Below, one piece after another: positions 1-8,529 of a DNA stretch of 41,349 bases; the first letter of the stretch is position 1, and each line of letters begins with the position of its first letter. Both the position numbers and the translations under genes were made by a program. The DNA is taken from positions 1 through 41,349 of the forward strand of contig NZ_ADKM02000030.1 in NCBI RefSeq assembly GCF_000178155.2, in the 5' to 3' direction. A model generated the notes under the pieces. It had not been told where the DNA came from, did not search any database, and worked only from the letters and a program-made list of their open reading frames with translations. This stretch comes from Hominimerdicola alba 8. Lineage in GTDB: Bacteria; Bacillota; Clostridia; Oscillospirales; Ruminococcaceae.

Positions 1-34
1 AAACTCCCGAAAGCACTTACACTTTCGGGAGTTT
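1..34. terminator. Hairpin terminator at the window edge
   Basis: A 13-bp perfect stem (1-13 with 22-34) with an 8-nt loop is followed by TTTTT on the plus strand. The minus-strand run begins outside the window. It lies about 90 bp past the stop of the xylanase gene, so it may end that transcript, or one entering from the left. Confidence 0.7.
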
Positions 35-126
35 TTATAATTTTACCGCATTTACAGTAATTGACCTTGAGATCGCTTATTTCGCGCTTTTACTCGTAAG
101 CCGTTAACTATAAACTATAAGCCGTA

Positions 127-1749
127 TTACCTTACAGTAACAACTATAGCATTCTTGATGGCATTTGCAACATCCCAGCTGCCGTTTACCTTTGCAGCAA
201 CAGCAACCTTGTAACTCTTGCCGGGTGTCAGGTTCTTAGGAGTTGTGTAGGAAGTGGTGTAAGGAGAAATGGACTGGGTCTGTATTCTCCATCTGCCTGC
301 CAGATAAACTGCTATGCCGTAGTTCTGTGCATTTTCTACCTTATCCCATGTAAATCTGATCTGATGATACTGAGAATTTGATTCTGCCCATACGTTGGTA
401 GGATATGTGTTGGTGTTGGGGTCAGGGTTGGGGCTGGGGTTGGAAGAATATACAGTGCCGCCGCCTGTTGTTACAGAAGAAGCCTTGCCCGATTTAGAAC
501 CTGCTGCGTTGTCGATATAGAAATCTGTGAGGCTGTCAGGTGCTTCAACATAGAGTATCAGATCACTAGCGCCGCTTGGAATGGTATATGCCTTGTTCTC
601 CAGCTTTGTCCACACGCCGTTGGAAGCTGTTGCGGAAGCTACCTGATCGTACTGGGTAGTGCCTGAAGAATCCTTGTACTGCATAGTGAGCTTCATTTCG
701 GTAGCAGAACCGCTCATCTGCATAACGCCTGTGCTGAAGCTGTAAGTGCTGCCCGGAACGAATGTGGAAGTGCTCAGCGGGATAGCCGCGCCGTTCCACT
801 CGCTTGTTCTGCCGCTTACAAAGAGCGACTGATTACCGCTGTAGTAGTTCTTGTTATCAAGCGCTACCGAAGCATCGCCTCTGCCTTCCCAGTTGTCATA
901 GACCGACTCGAATGTGCCTGTGAAGAAATCGCCGTTTGCATCAGGCTCAGGTGTGGGTGTAGGTGTAGGGGTGGTCTTGCCTTCCTTGATGGTGCATTTA
1001 ACATCTGCCTGACCATCGCTCTCCCAGCCTTCAACGTTGAATGCTACTTCGTAGAAGTTGCCCATCTTCATGCCCATAGACTCCCAAGCCTTGAAGTGCT
1101 CGGAAATGCTGATGGTACCCGAAGTTCTGGTGTTCTGACGAACGCTGATATACTGTGTGAAGTTCTTGTTGCCCTCGATGGTGTAGGAATATCTGTCACT
1201 GGTATATACCTTGTATTCACTGCCATCTATAGTTACAGAGCCCTTATAGTTGGAAGATGGATCCATACCGGGATTCCAGTTCTTCCAGTCTTCGATGATG
1301 TAGTACTCGACCAGAGGGTTCTGCGACCAGCCGTAGATGCAGATACGGGAGTTGCCCGAATCGCCTGCCGACCAGCTGCAATCGAAATCACAGGTGAAAC
1401 CTTCATAATCCTTCCATGTCTTTGGGTTGTTGAGGTCATAGAACAGACCGCGTCTTGCAAGAAAGTTGCCCTTTGAGTTGTTGGGTCCGCACTTCCATGT
1501 TGTGCTGAAACCGCCGTCATTATCATGCAGGGTCATTGACGAAGAGTTGGGGGTATCTGCCTGCCAGATCTCGTGGTGGTAATTGTTGTACCAACCAACA
1601 TCTCTGGTGTTCTGCGGCGATGTGTAAAGCACCTTCTCAGCAGAAACCGTCAGGCTAGTGTTTACAAATGGTGCCACTGTTGCAGGTGCTGTCATCATCA
1701 TACCTACGATCGCTGCGCTTACAACTCTCTTGATAACGTTGTTCTTCAT
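127..1749 (-). CDS. Secreted GH11 endo-1,4-beta-xylanase with CBM22-like and CBM37-like modules
   Basis: Predicted extracellular endoxylanase cutting beta-1,4 links in xylan. The chosen start (1749) gives 540 aa and follows GAGAGG at about 10 nt; longer versions add residues before the signal peptide. Order: signal peptide (about 1-37, ending near VSAEK); GH11 jelly-roll (about 40-260) with the nucleophile Glu in NPLVEYYI and the acid/base Glu in FNVEGWES; a TPTPTPTP linker; a CBM22-like beta-sandwich (about 280-425); a Pro/Asn linker; a C-terminal module of about 85 residues (YGIAVYLAGRWRIQ, VNGSWDVAN) resembling CBM37 of Ruminococcus albus. There is no dockerin, so it is not cellulosomal. 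It appears monocistronic, with a LacI-type palindrome upstream. GH11 assignment is firm; the carbohydrate-binding module names are from remembered motifs. Confidence 0.93.
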   Translation of the reverse strand: MKNNVIKRVVSAAIVGMMMTAPATVAPFVNTSLTVSAEKVLYTSPQNTRDVGWYNNYHHEIWQADTPNSSSMTLHDNDGGFSTTWKCGPNNSKGNFLARRGLFYDLNNPKTWKDYEGFTCDFDCSWSAGDSGNSRICIYGWSQNPLVEYYIIEDWKNWNPGMDPSSNYKGSVTIDGSEYKVYTSDRYSYTIEGNKNFTQYISVRQNTRTSGTISISEHFKAWESMGMKMGNFYEVAFNVEGWESDGQADVKCTIKEGKTTPTPTPTPEPDANGDFFTGTFESVYDNWEGRGDASVALDNKNYYSGNQSLFVSGRTSEWNGAAIPLSTSTFVPGSTYSFSTGVMQMSGSATEMKLTMQYKDSSGTTQYDQVASATASNGVWTKLENKAYTIPSGASDLILYVEAPDSLTDFYIDNAAGSKSGKASSVTTGGGTVYSSNPSPNPDPNTNTYPTNVWAESNSQYHQIRFTWDKVENAQNYGIAVYLAGRWRIQTQSISPYTTSYTTPKNLTPGKSYKVAVAAKVNGSWDVANAIKNAIVVTVR

Positions 1750-1829
1750 AAGCATAATTCCTCTCTCTCTAAAATTTGGTTCTAAAAATGAATGATAATA
1801 CAAAAACAGCAAAGTTTTCCGACAGTTTG

Positions 1830-1841
1830 GTAAACGTTTAC
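1830..1841. promoter_or_regulatory. LacI/GalR-type operator upstream of the xylanase
   Basis: GTAAACGTTTAC is a perfect 12-bp palindrome with the central CG typical of LacI-family operators, centred about 85 bp before the xylanase start. An AT-rich region with weak promoter-like boxes lies upstream of it. It suggests sugar-responsive or catabolite control of the xylanase; no LacI-family gene is in the window. Confidence 0.5.
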
Positions 1842-2009
1842 TATTCTTCTATTTGTTAATATTTTATACTTTTCACTCAACATTTTCTAATCATTTTTTG
1901 CTGTTTATACAACCGTCACCAACAAAAATTGCCTTCTTTGTGCCTTTATATCCGTTTTTTACACGGAATGTGCAGATAGTACACCACATCAAAGCCGTTA
2001 AACAGCAAA

Positions 2010-2038
2010 AAAAGACCGATCGGTGTGATCGGTCTTTT
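2010..2038 (-). terminator. Terminator of trpB
   Basis: A 12-bp stem (2010-2021 with 2027-2038) has a 5-nt loop and, read on the minus strand, is followed by a run of T. It begins 11 bp after the trpB stop codon. Confidence 0.88.
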
Positions 2039-2048
2039 GCTTTTATTA

Positions 2049-3416
2049 TCAGATCTTTGGCAATTTTGCAAAACTCTTTGCAAGTTCGTCATCGGTGGGG
2101 ATATAATCAATCATAACGCCGTCATTGTACTTCTGGTACGCCACCATATCAAAGTAGCCTGTGCCTGTCAGACCGAAGAGGATAGTCTTTTCCTCGCCTG
2201 TTTCCTTGCACTTGAGCGCTTCGTCGATAGCTGCCCTGATAGCGTGGCTGCTTTCGGGTGCGGGGAGAGTTCCCTCAATTCTTGCGAACTGTGTTGCAGC
2301 TTCAAATACAGAAGTCTGTTCAACGCTTCTTGCTTCCATCAGACCCTCATCATACAGTTCTGACAGTACAGAACTCATGCCGTGATATCTCAGACCGCCT
2401 GCGTGGTTTGCAGATGGTATGAAGCCGCTGCCCAGAGTATACATCTTCTGGAGAGGGCAAACCTTGCCTGTATCGCAGAAGTCATAAGCGTACTTGCCCC
2501 TTGTCAGTGACGGGCAGGAAGAAGGCTCGACCGCGATAAATCTGTAGTCAGCTTCGCCCCTGAGCTTTCTGCCCATGAACGGCGAGATAAGACCGCCCAG
2601 ATTTGAACCGCCGCCTGCACAGCCGATGATTATATCGGGCTTGATATCGTACTTGTCGCAAGCCGCCATAGTTTCCAGACCTATAACAGACTGGTGCAGC
2701 AATACCTGTGAAAGCACCGAACCGAGAACATATCTGTAGCCCTCAGTGTTGACAGCAGTTTCAACAGCTTCGGATATAGCGCAGCCCAGTGAACCTGTTG
2801 TGCCGGGGAATTCAGCGAGTATCTTTCTGCCGACCTCTGTTGTGTCAGATGGCGACGGAGTGACATCAGCGCCGTAGGTGCGCATTACTTCGCGTCTGAA
2901 AGGCTTCTGTTCGTAAGATACCTTTACCATGTACACCTTGCAGTCAAGTCCGAAATAAGAGCAAGCCATAGACAGCGCAGTGCCCCACTGACCCGCACCT
3001 GTTTCGGTGGTAACGCCTTTAAGACCCTGCTGTTTTGCATAGTAAGCCTGAGCGATAGCACTGTTCAGCTTGTGGCTGCCCGAAGTGTTGTTGCCCTCGA
3101 ACTTATAGTATATCTTCGCGGGAGTGCCCAGCGCCTTTTCAAGGAAGTACGCCCTTACCAGCGGTGCGGGGCGGTACATCTTGTAGAAATCCAGTATCTC
3201 TGCGGGAATGTCGATATACGGTGTATCGTTGTCAAGTTCCTGCTTTGCCAGTTCACGGCAGAATATGCCGCTCATCTCATCGAGAGTGACAGGCTTGCCT
3301 GTTGCGGGGTTAAGCAGGGGTGCGGGCTTTATCTTCATATCAGCCCTTACGTTATACCACTGTTTAGGCAGTTCATCTTCGCTGAGGTAGATCTTGTAGG
3401 GAATGTTTTTGTCCAT
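2049..3416 (-). CDS. trpB: Tryptophan synthase beta chain, TrpB2-type
   Basis: PLP enzyme condensing indole with serine to give tryptophan. At 455 aa with a long N-terminal extension (YNVRADM, MSGIFCREL) it matches the TrpB2 branch rather than the about 400-aa TrpB1 that pairs with TrpA. The PLP lysine is in NTSGSHKLNSA; the phosphate-binding loop is GCAGGGSNLGG. The start follows AAAGGA at 10 nt. No trpA or other trp gene is adjacent; it has its own promoter and terminator. Stand-alone TrpB2 proteins are thought to use free indole, for example to salvage indole made by other microbes; that role is inference here. Confidence 0.93.
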   Translation of the reverse strand: MDKNIPYKIYLSEDELPKQWYNVRADMKIKPAPLLNPATGKPVTLDEMSGIFCRELAKQELDNDTPYIDIPAEILDFYKMYRPAPLVRAYFLEKALGTPAKIYYKFEGNNTSGSHKLNSAIAQAYYAKQQGLKGVTTETGAGQWGTALSMACSYFGLDCKVYMVKVSYEQKPFRREVMRTYGADVTPSPSDTTEVGRKILAEFPGTTGSLGCAISEAVETAVNTEGYRYVLGSVLSQVLLHQSVIGLETMAACDKYDIKPDIIIGCAGGGSNLGGLISPFMGRKLRGEADYRFIAVEPSSCPSLTRGKYAYDFCDTGKVCPLQKMYTLGSGFIPSANHAGGLRYHGMSSVLSELYDEGLMEARSVEQTSVFEAATQFARIEGTLPAPESSHAIRAAIDEALKCKETGEEKTILFGLTGTGYFDMVAYQKYNDGVMIDYIPTDDELAKSFAKLPKI

Positions 3417-3457
3417 TAAAAGTCAGTCCTTTCGGTTTAAATCTTTATCACTTTATC

Positions 3458-3486
3458 ATTTTAACACATTTATCCGTCAGTGTCAA
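3458..3486 (-). promoter_or_regulatory. Sigma-A promoter of trpB
   Basis: On the minus strand TTGACA (3481-3486) and TAAAAT (3458-3463) are separated by exactly 17 bp, about 40 bp before the trpB start. Confidence 0.8.
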
Positions 3487-3561
3487 TGGTGAATGCGAAA
3501 TTTATATATTCCCATCAAAAGGAACTGACTAATTTGGTGAATATGGTCAGTCATACGACAC

Positions 3562-3600
3562 AAAAAGACACCTCTGCCTTTTACAGCAGAAGTGTCTTTT
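3562..3600 (-). terminator. Terminator of the sigma/anti-sigma operon
   Basis: An inverted repeat (AAAAGACACCTCTGC with GCAGAAGTGTCTTTT, one bulge) sits 14 bp after the PASTA gene stop, with T-rich flanks on both strands. Confidence 0.8.
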
Positions 3601-3613
3601 ATAACTTTCAGAT

Positions 3614-6600
3614 CTATTTTGCCGGTGTGATAGCAAGCAGACCATCTTTGTTCAGCCGACCGTTGAGGTCAGCGGTTTTCTTATCGTAATCGACATTGAA
3701 TACGGCATAGTCTACAGACTTGCCCGATTCTTCATTCTTAATGGAAACGGTCAGTGTTTCAGACTTTTTGCCAATAATATCAAGTGAAATATATGAGCCT
3801 GCAACTGCTTCGCCGTTTGCGATGGACTGTGTATAAGCCACATTGCCGTCCTTGTAGACATCGACCGTATATGCGCCATGCAGACCCTCAGGCAGAGGGA
3901 GCTTGATGGTCAGCGGTACTTCGGCTGTATCACCTGTTGAAACGAAGATAGTAACCTCAGTGCCCTTGTCTACCTTCTTGTCAGGTTCAATTGACTGATC
4001 GATCACCATGCCCTTGTCACCATCGTGCGACATTTCCTTAACGCTTACAGTCAGCTTGTTCTCCTTCAGAATGGTCGCAGCAGCTTCCGGAGTCTGACCA
4101 ACAACGTTAGGAACCTTGACACCATCAACCATAGGACCCTTGCTGATGTAGAGCGTTACATTGCCGCCTTCGGGGAACTCTGTGCCAGCCTCAGGATCAG
4201 TACTTATGATACAGTTCTCAGGAACATTATCGTCCCATGCGGCTCTCAGTACCACGTTGAAGTTCGCTTTCAAAAGCGTTTCTTGGGCTTTTTCACTCTC
4301 AAGACCTGTAACATCGGGCACTGTCTGATCGTTACTGCTGCCCGTACCGCTTTCGGGGTAGACATATCGCTCAGTCTTGTCTTCGTCTTTAAGCACTACC
4401 ACAACATCTTTGATATCATTTGCATAGCCCTTGTCATCGGTGTCTTCGTTGAAGTTTATCTGGAAACTGCGGTATGGGTAGTAGTCAGCTATATCATAAG
4501 CTATGCCATTTTTCTCATACAGCGCCTGCACGAATTCTTCGGCAGTTATCACGCCGTCAGAGGTAAGGTCAGTAGGCAGATCACCGTTGTCATAGTCATA
4601 GGTTTCGACCATATTTGCGTTAGCGCTTTCAGCGCTGACCTTGACACCCTTTGCCTTGAAACTCTCCAGCAGTTCCCACGCTTCATTATGCAATGCCATA
4701 GCATCACCGGAAGAATGGGTCACAAGATCATCTGCCCGACCATCGCTTTCACTATTCTTATTGTCCCTATGGTCAAGCGCATTTTCGGGATAGCTGTAGT
4801 AGCCTGTGTGAGTTTCGTCCTCGTAGATGACAACTGCCGCATAATAATCTTCATATTCATCAGGTTCAACTATGACTTCAATATCTGTATTCAGAATGTC
4901 TATCTCCAACGGCATGCACTGTTCGTAAAGTGCTTTCATCAGCCGGCCCTTGCTTGTGCTTTCGTCAAAGCCGTTCTTTACGGCTTCTGCCAGTTCATCT
5001 CCATTGAATGACAGCGAAGCGCCGCTGAACAGACTTTGTTCTTCGATCTCTGTTACGACCATATTGAACATCGTCTTGGCATTTGCCGCATTGATATTTG
5101 AAGGATCATCTATATAATTTAGCTCGCTCTGTTCTTCGCCGCCGTCATATCCGCCGTCAGTTTGCTTTATACCAAAGTTTGTGTATTCATCGGTGTAGAG
5201 ATTGAATGTCAGTACCGTATCCTGTCTTGCGGAAGGGAGAGTTTCGGCAGCAGTAAAGCCGCCTATGCAGACATCACCGCTCGCTTCATCGAACAGAACG
5301 TTTCTGCCGTCGGCAAAGGTGTCCGCAGAAAGCCCCTCAAATGAGAACACCTTTGCCTCAGCCGAAGTATCCTCAAGGTCATAAACGTAAATGTCAACGC
5401 CTGCATTATCAGTCATGGGTGCAGCAACAAACATGAATTTGCCGCCCTTTGTGACATAGATATCATCAGGATTTCTGACATTTGATGGGTATACCGCTTC
5501 GTAGCTTGTCGTTGTACTTTTGCCGCCATTGACGGGGTAGGCGTAAACTGTCAGCTTGCCGTTTTCATCGGGATACGCAATACAGCACTTATCGTCCGTT
5601 GAGAAAATGAGACGATCCGTAGATGTGGATAAACCTTCACCGGAATTGAAATATATCTCTTCACGATAAAATCCGTTAAGATACTGTATCTGCATGTGCA
5701 AACCATCATCTTCATCATTGGTATAGCAGAAATGTTCTCCGTTGCCTGCAACCGCAGGGAAAGATATAGTCCCCGATGAACTGCACTCTGCTACTCCCAG
5801 TTTTTCGCCGTTCTCCATATAAACGTTTATTGTATTCTTTTCACCATCATAAGACATGCCCGCATAGAACAGCTTGTTGTCTACACCGACTATCGGCGCA
5901 CCAATCGGGTCTTCGTGGTCGAGTTTCAGTTCAATGTTATCTTTGATAACTTCGAGGTCGGTGTCATATATGGTGCAGGTCATGGTGGTGTTCACGGTGA
6001 CACCGTATTCGTCCTGTTCACCGTAATTGGTCTTCCACGTAACGAAGCAGTCATCATATACATAAACGCCTGCGCCGTCGGTCTTGACCTCTTTGGTGAC
6101 TGCATTCTCACTGCCGTCATAGAGGAAATAGCAGAACTCCTGACCGTCAAACTGATAATACTCAGCGCCTTCGCCATTTACCTGTCTTACAAGGAAATTG
6201 CCGCTGTTCAGCCGCCATATATCAGAGTTCTTACCGAACTTATCATACAGCGTATAGCCCTGCGGGTCAAAGAAACCATCAAAATCAGCAGGCACACTGC
6301 CTACATAACTGCCTGTGCTCTCAGGCTTGCTATCCGGCTTGCTTTGTGGCTTATCGTCCACCCTGTCAAAGCCGCCTTTCAGCAGATAAGCGCCGCCGCC
6401 CACTGCCACTACTGCCGCCACAGCCGCCGCCGTGATGCGTCCCGAACGTTTTACTGCCGCCTTGCCGTTTGTAGCTGTTATCTCGCTCTTTGTTATATTA
6501 TCCGCTGCTGTGATATTTCTGTTATCCATATCATCACCTGTTATGCCTTTCTTTATGCGAGCCTTGACAGAGTCACCTGCCCGCACGTTATCAAACGCGG

Positions 6601-6634
6601 ATCTGATTTTTTCATCAAGCTGTTTATCTGTCAT
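3614..6634 (-). CDS. Single-pass membrane protein with extracellular PASTA domains, probable anti-sigma factor
   Basis: 1006 aa. A short cytoplasmic N-terminus (about 1-66, starting MTDKQLDEKIRSAF) precedes one membrane helix (about 67-86, Ala/Val/Gly-rich), then a Lys/Pro/Ser stalk and a large extracellular part. Residues about 110-500 contain repeated beta-strand blocks resembling a propeller. Two PASTA domains follow (about 769-835, starting VPDVTGLESEKAQ; about 836-902, starting VPNVVGQTPEAA), then a tail of about 100 aa. It starts 4 bp after the ECF sigma stop, with AGGAGAG as SD. Sigma followed by a membrane protein with a short cytosolic head is the usual ECF/anti-sigma layout. PASTA domains in other proteins bind uncrosslinked peptidoglycan and beta-lactams, so wall sensing is a reasonable inference. 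No classical zinc-binding anti-sigma motif is visible. Confidence 0.8.
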   Translation of the reverse strand: MTDKQLDEKIRSAFDNVRAGDSVKARIKKGITGDDMDNRNITAADNITKSEITATNGKAAVKRSGRITAAAVAAVVAVGGGAYLLKGGFDRVDDKPQSKPDSKPESTGSYVGSVPADFDGFFDPQGYTLYDKFGKNSDIWRLNSGNFLVRQVNGEGAEYYQFDGQEFCYFLYDGSENAVTKEVKTDGAGVYVYDDCFVTWKTNYGEQDEYGVTVNTTMTCTIYDTDLEVIKDNIELKLDHEDPIGAPIVGVDNKLFYAGMSYDGEKNTINVYMENGEKLGVAECSSSGTISFPAVAGNGEHFCYTNDEDDGLHMQIQYLNGFYREEIYFNSGEGLSTSTDRLIFSTDDKCCIAYPDENGKLTVYAYPVNGGKSTTTSYEAVYPSNVRNPDDIYVTKGGKFMFVAAPMTDNAGVDIYVYDLEDTSAEAKVFSFEGLSADTFADGRNVLFDEASGDVCIGGFTAAETLPSARQDTVLTFNLYTDEYTNFGIKQTDGGYDGGEEQSELNYIDDPSNINAANAKTMFNMVVTEIEEQSLFSGASLSFNGDELAEAVKNGFDESTSKGRLMKALYEQCMPLEIDILNTDIEVIVEPDEYEDYYAAVVIYEDETHTGYYSYPENALDHRDNKNSESDGRADDLVTHSSGDAMALHNEAWELLESFKAKGVKVSAESANANMVETYDYDNGDLPTDLTSDGVITAEEFVQALYEKNGIAYDIADYYPYRSFQINFNEDTDDKGYANDIKDVVVVLKDEDKTERYVYPESGTGSSNDQTVPDVTGLESEKAQETLLKANFNVVLRAAWDDNVPENCIISTDPEAGTEFPEGGNVTLYISKGPMVDGVKVPNVVGQTPEAAATILKENKLTVSVKEMSHDGDKGMVIDQSIEPDKKVDKGTEVTIFVSTGDTAEVPLTIKLPLPEGLHGAYTVDVYKDGNVAYTQSIANGEAVAGSYISLDIIGKKSETLTVSIKNEESGKSVDYAVFNVDYDKKTADLNGRLNKDGLLAITPAK

Positions 6635-6638
6635 GCCC

Positions 6639-7106
6639 TCACTCTCCTAACTCTTTTCTGAGTTTTTTTCTCGCTCGGTGTATGTATGAATATACTGTGT
6701 TCTCGCGGCAGCCCATAAGTTTTGCCGTTTCTGCGGCGGTGTAGCCCTCGTAAATGTTCAGGGTGACCGCCATGCGCTCCTTTTCGGGCAGGCGCATAAC
6801 TGCATCAAGAACTTCGTTGTACTGAAAATCCTTTCCTTGTTCTGCTGCTTCATCAAGGCTGACAGCTTTGCGGTGATGCAGTCTTAACATCGACTTGCAG
6901 GTATTCTGCGCTGTTACTATCAGCCATGCTTTGGTATGTTCGCCGCTTTCGGGCGGTGAGTCTGTCCCCAGATACTTCATAAAGACAGTCTGCGCCGCGT
7001 CTTCGGCATCGGCGGTCTGACCGCGAAAGAACACATAGCATATCCTGTACACCATATCAAAATATTCATCATATACGGCATCAAATCCGCTGACGTTTTC
7101 TATCAT
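6639..7106 (-). CDS. ECF-type RNA polymerase sigma factor
   Basis: 155 aa from the start at 7106, preceded by a strong AAAGGGGGTGG at 7 nt; a longer in-frame version to 7190 lacks such a site. Sigma region 2 covers about 12-75 (FDMVYRICYVFF, DAEDAAQTVFMKYL) and region 4 about 100-152 (LPEKERMAVTLNIYEGYTAA, ENTVYSYIHRARKKL). It directs RNA polymerase to stress-type promoters and is probably held by the membrane protein encoded 4 bp downstream. In the leader, five C can pair with the five G of the SD (complements at 7140-7144 and 7117-7121), inside an AAAGAC/GTCTTT stem, so the ribosome site could be masked. Confidence 0.93.
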   Translation of the reverse strand: MIENVSGFDAVYDEYFDMVYRICYVFFRGQTADAEDAAQTVFMKYLGTDSPPESGEHTKAWLIVTAQNTCKSMLRLHHRKAVSLDEAAEQGKDFQYNEVLDAVMRLPEKERMAVTLNIYEGYTAAETAKLMGCRENTVYSYIHRARKKLRKELGE

Positions 7107-7246
7107 TGTCAAACCACCCCCTTTAAAGACAGCGTTCACGGGGGAGTGCCGCCGTCTTTTTTCTGGTTTTCTATAAGTAATACGCCCCACAAGGTCATAT
7201 CCTTGCAGGATAAAAAATTTTTTTTTGAGATTTTTTAGACAAAAAT

Positions 7247-7405
7247 ATGACTATCCCTTTAGCACACTGGCTGAAAATGCGGTAAACAAAAGGATAATTG
7301 ATCGCAGGATATCTTTCCCCCGCCTGCGGCGGGGGAAAGATATCCGCCAACCACTTTAAGTTCTGCTAGATCGCTGTTTTTTGTGGTGTGTCAGCGGGAT
7401 AACCA
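7247..7405 (+). mobile_element. Miniature inverted-repeat element, copy 1 (with palindromic insert)
   Basis: Starts ATGACTATCCCTTTAGCACA and ends GGTGTGTCAGCGGGATAACCA; the ends are imperfect inverted repeats. It matches the copy at 13365-13489 along its length apart from an extra GC-rich perfect palindrome at 7307-7345. No clear target-site repeat is seen. There is no coding capacity. It lies between the sigma operon and rnfD. Confidence 0.75.
7307..7345. repeat. Perfect 18-bp-arm GC-rich palindrome inside element copy 1
   Basis: Two 18-bp arms (7307-7324, 7328-7345) flank a TGC loop. The core CCCCCGCC-TGC-GGCGGGGG recurs at 38201-38235 with different outer arm bases (TTT/AAA here, GTT/AAC there). 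The 13365-13489 copy lacks it, so it is a nested insertion. Confidence 0.85.
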
Positions 7406-7493
7406 TAATTTAAAAAGTTGGATCGCTATAGTGTTATATCGGAACTAAAGATAACCTCAACAAAATGTTTCCTTGTCATACAGCACTTTGTAG

Positions 7494-7521
7494 TGGTGTG
7501 CTAAAGGTAAAGAGATAGACC
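7494..7521 (-). mobile_element. Inverted terminal remnant of the miniature element
   Basis: TGGTGTGCTAAAGG then GATAG matches the outer end of the element in reverse orientation, with a 6-bp insertion. Only the end is recognisable. The stretch 7406-7493 shows nothing else clear. Confidence 0.4.
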
Positions 7522-7528
7522 ACAGACA

Positions 7529-7556
7529 AAAATATCGCCCATAAGGACGATATTTT
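7529..7556 (-). terminator. Terminator after rnfD
   Basis: AAAATATCG (7529-7537) pairs with CGATATTTT (7548-7556) around a 10-nt loop, followed on the minus strand by TTTTTG. It lies about 50 bp past the rnfD stop, so the transcript seems to end with rnfD. Confidence 0.65.
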
Positions 7557-7608
7557 GCGAAAACTTTTTTCAAGTTCTTTCTTTATCAGCATTCTGCCGC
7601 CGCACCGC

Positions 7609-8529
7609 TCAGCATCTCGGCTTGTTCTCAGTCAGCCTGTCTATCACAGGGGTAAGCAGGTCACAGACAAGTATCGCTATAAGCACTGCCTGCGGTACAT
7701 GCGTGTAAAATCTCAGCACACAGGTGATAGCACCTGCCAGCACGCCGAATGCCAGCTTGCCTTTCCATGTGATGGGTGTGGTAACACTGTCGCCGCCCAG
7801 AAAGAACGCCGCCAGCACAGTTCCGCCCGCAAGTATCTGATAGATGCCGTCCTGACCTGTCAGGTAGGAGAACACGAATATCGTTCCCAGAAAAGCCGCA
7901 GGTTCATACAGCGAGATGACCCTCATCGCCAGCAGGTAAAATGCACCTGTCAGCAGTGCCAGCACCGAAACTTCGCCCAGACCGCCTGCTACTCTGCCAA
8001 TGAACATATCGCCGTAGCTGTCAGCCATAGACACAAGTGACAGTGTACCTGTACTCTGCACATCGGCGGAATTTACCACAGGTTCGGGGTAAATGAAGCT
8101 GTTTCGGAAGATGAACCAGCAGGCAAGTCGGCTTGCCGCTGCGGGGTTGAGTATGTTCTTACCCAGTCCGCCAAAAAGCTGTTTGAATACCACTATCGCC
8201 ATGAACGTACCTACAGCGGCTTTCCAGAACGGGAAATTCGCAGGCAGCATGAACGCGAATACCATGCCTGTCACAACAGCCGAAAGGTCATCGGTGGACT
8301 TAGGGCGTTTGAGTATCATACCTGACAGCCACTCCCAGAAAATGGCGGTAAGTATGCAGAAGCCTGTCAGCAGCAGTGCGCTTCCGCCGAAGATTATGCC
8401 CGAAAGCAGCAGCGAGGGCAGCAAGCCCACCACCACATGGGTCATTATTTTTGAAGTCGATTGTTCTTCCTTTTCAAAGGGCGCTGAGAATTTTTTAAAT
8501 TCTGCGACCTCAGGTCTGAAATCTGTCAT
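7609..8529 (-). CDS. rnfD: RnfD-like membrane subunit of an ion-translocating electron transport complex
   Basis: 306 aa polytopic membrane protein of the NqrB/RnfD family, which carries a covalent flavin in the Rnf complex coupling reduced ferredoxin to NAD and ion pumping. Visible family blocks: LGKNILNPAAASRLAC, FIGRVAGGLGEVSVLALLTG and GGDSVTTPITWKGK, plus about eight hydrophobic segments. Oddity: the S/TGATPL flavin-attachment motif of the family reads STGTLSL here, one residue shorter, so flavinylation is uncertain. It overlaps rnfC by 4 bp and is probably translationally coupled. The next gene should be rnfG; instead a terminator and mobile-element copies follow. Confidence 0.88.
   Translation of the reverse strand: MTDFRPEVAEFKKFSAPFEKEEQSTSKIMTHVVVGLLPSLLLSGIIFGGSALLLTGFCILTAIFWEWLSGMILKRPKSTDDLSAVVTGMVFAFMLPANFPFWKAAVGTFMAIVVFKQLFGGLGKNILNPAAASRLACWFIFRNSFIYPEPVVNSADVQSTGTLSLVSMADSYGDMFIGRVAGGLGEVSVLALLTGAFYLLAMRVISLYEPAAFLGTIFVFSYLTGQDGIYQILAGGTVLAAFFLGGDSVTTPITWKGKLAFGVLAGAITCVLRFYTHVPQAVLIAILVCDLLTPVIDRLTENKPRC

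Noticed and set aside
4025-5011. A 328-codon open frame on the plus strand
   Set aside because: It is entirely antisense to the PASTA membrane protein, has no SD, and the protein is a Cys/Ile-rich mixture without domains; it is a codon-bias shadow.
5624-5632. TGTGGATAA, a perfect DnaA-box sequence
   Set aside because: It is single, within a coding region, with no cluster or AT-rich unwinding region; chance is enough.
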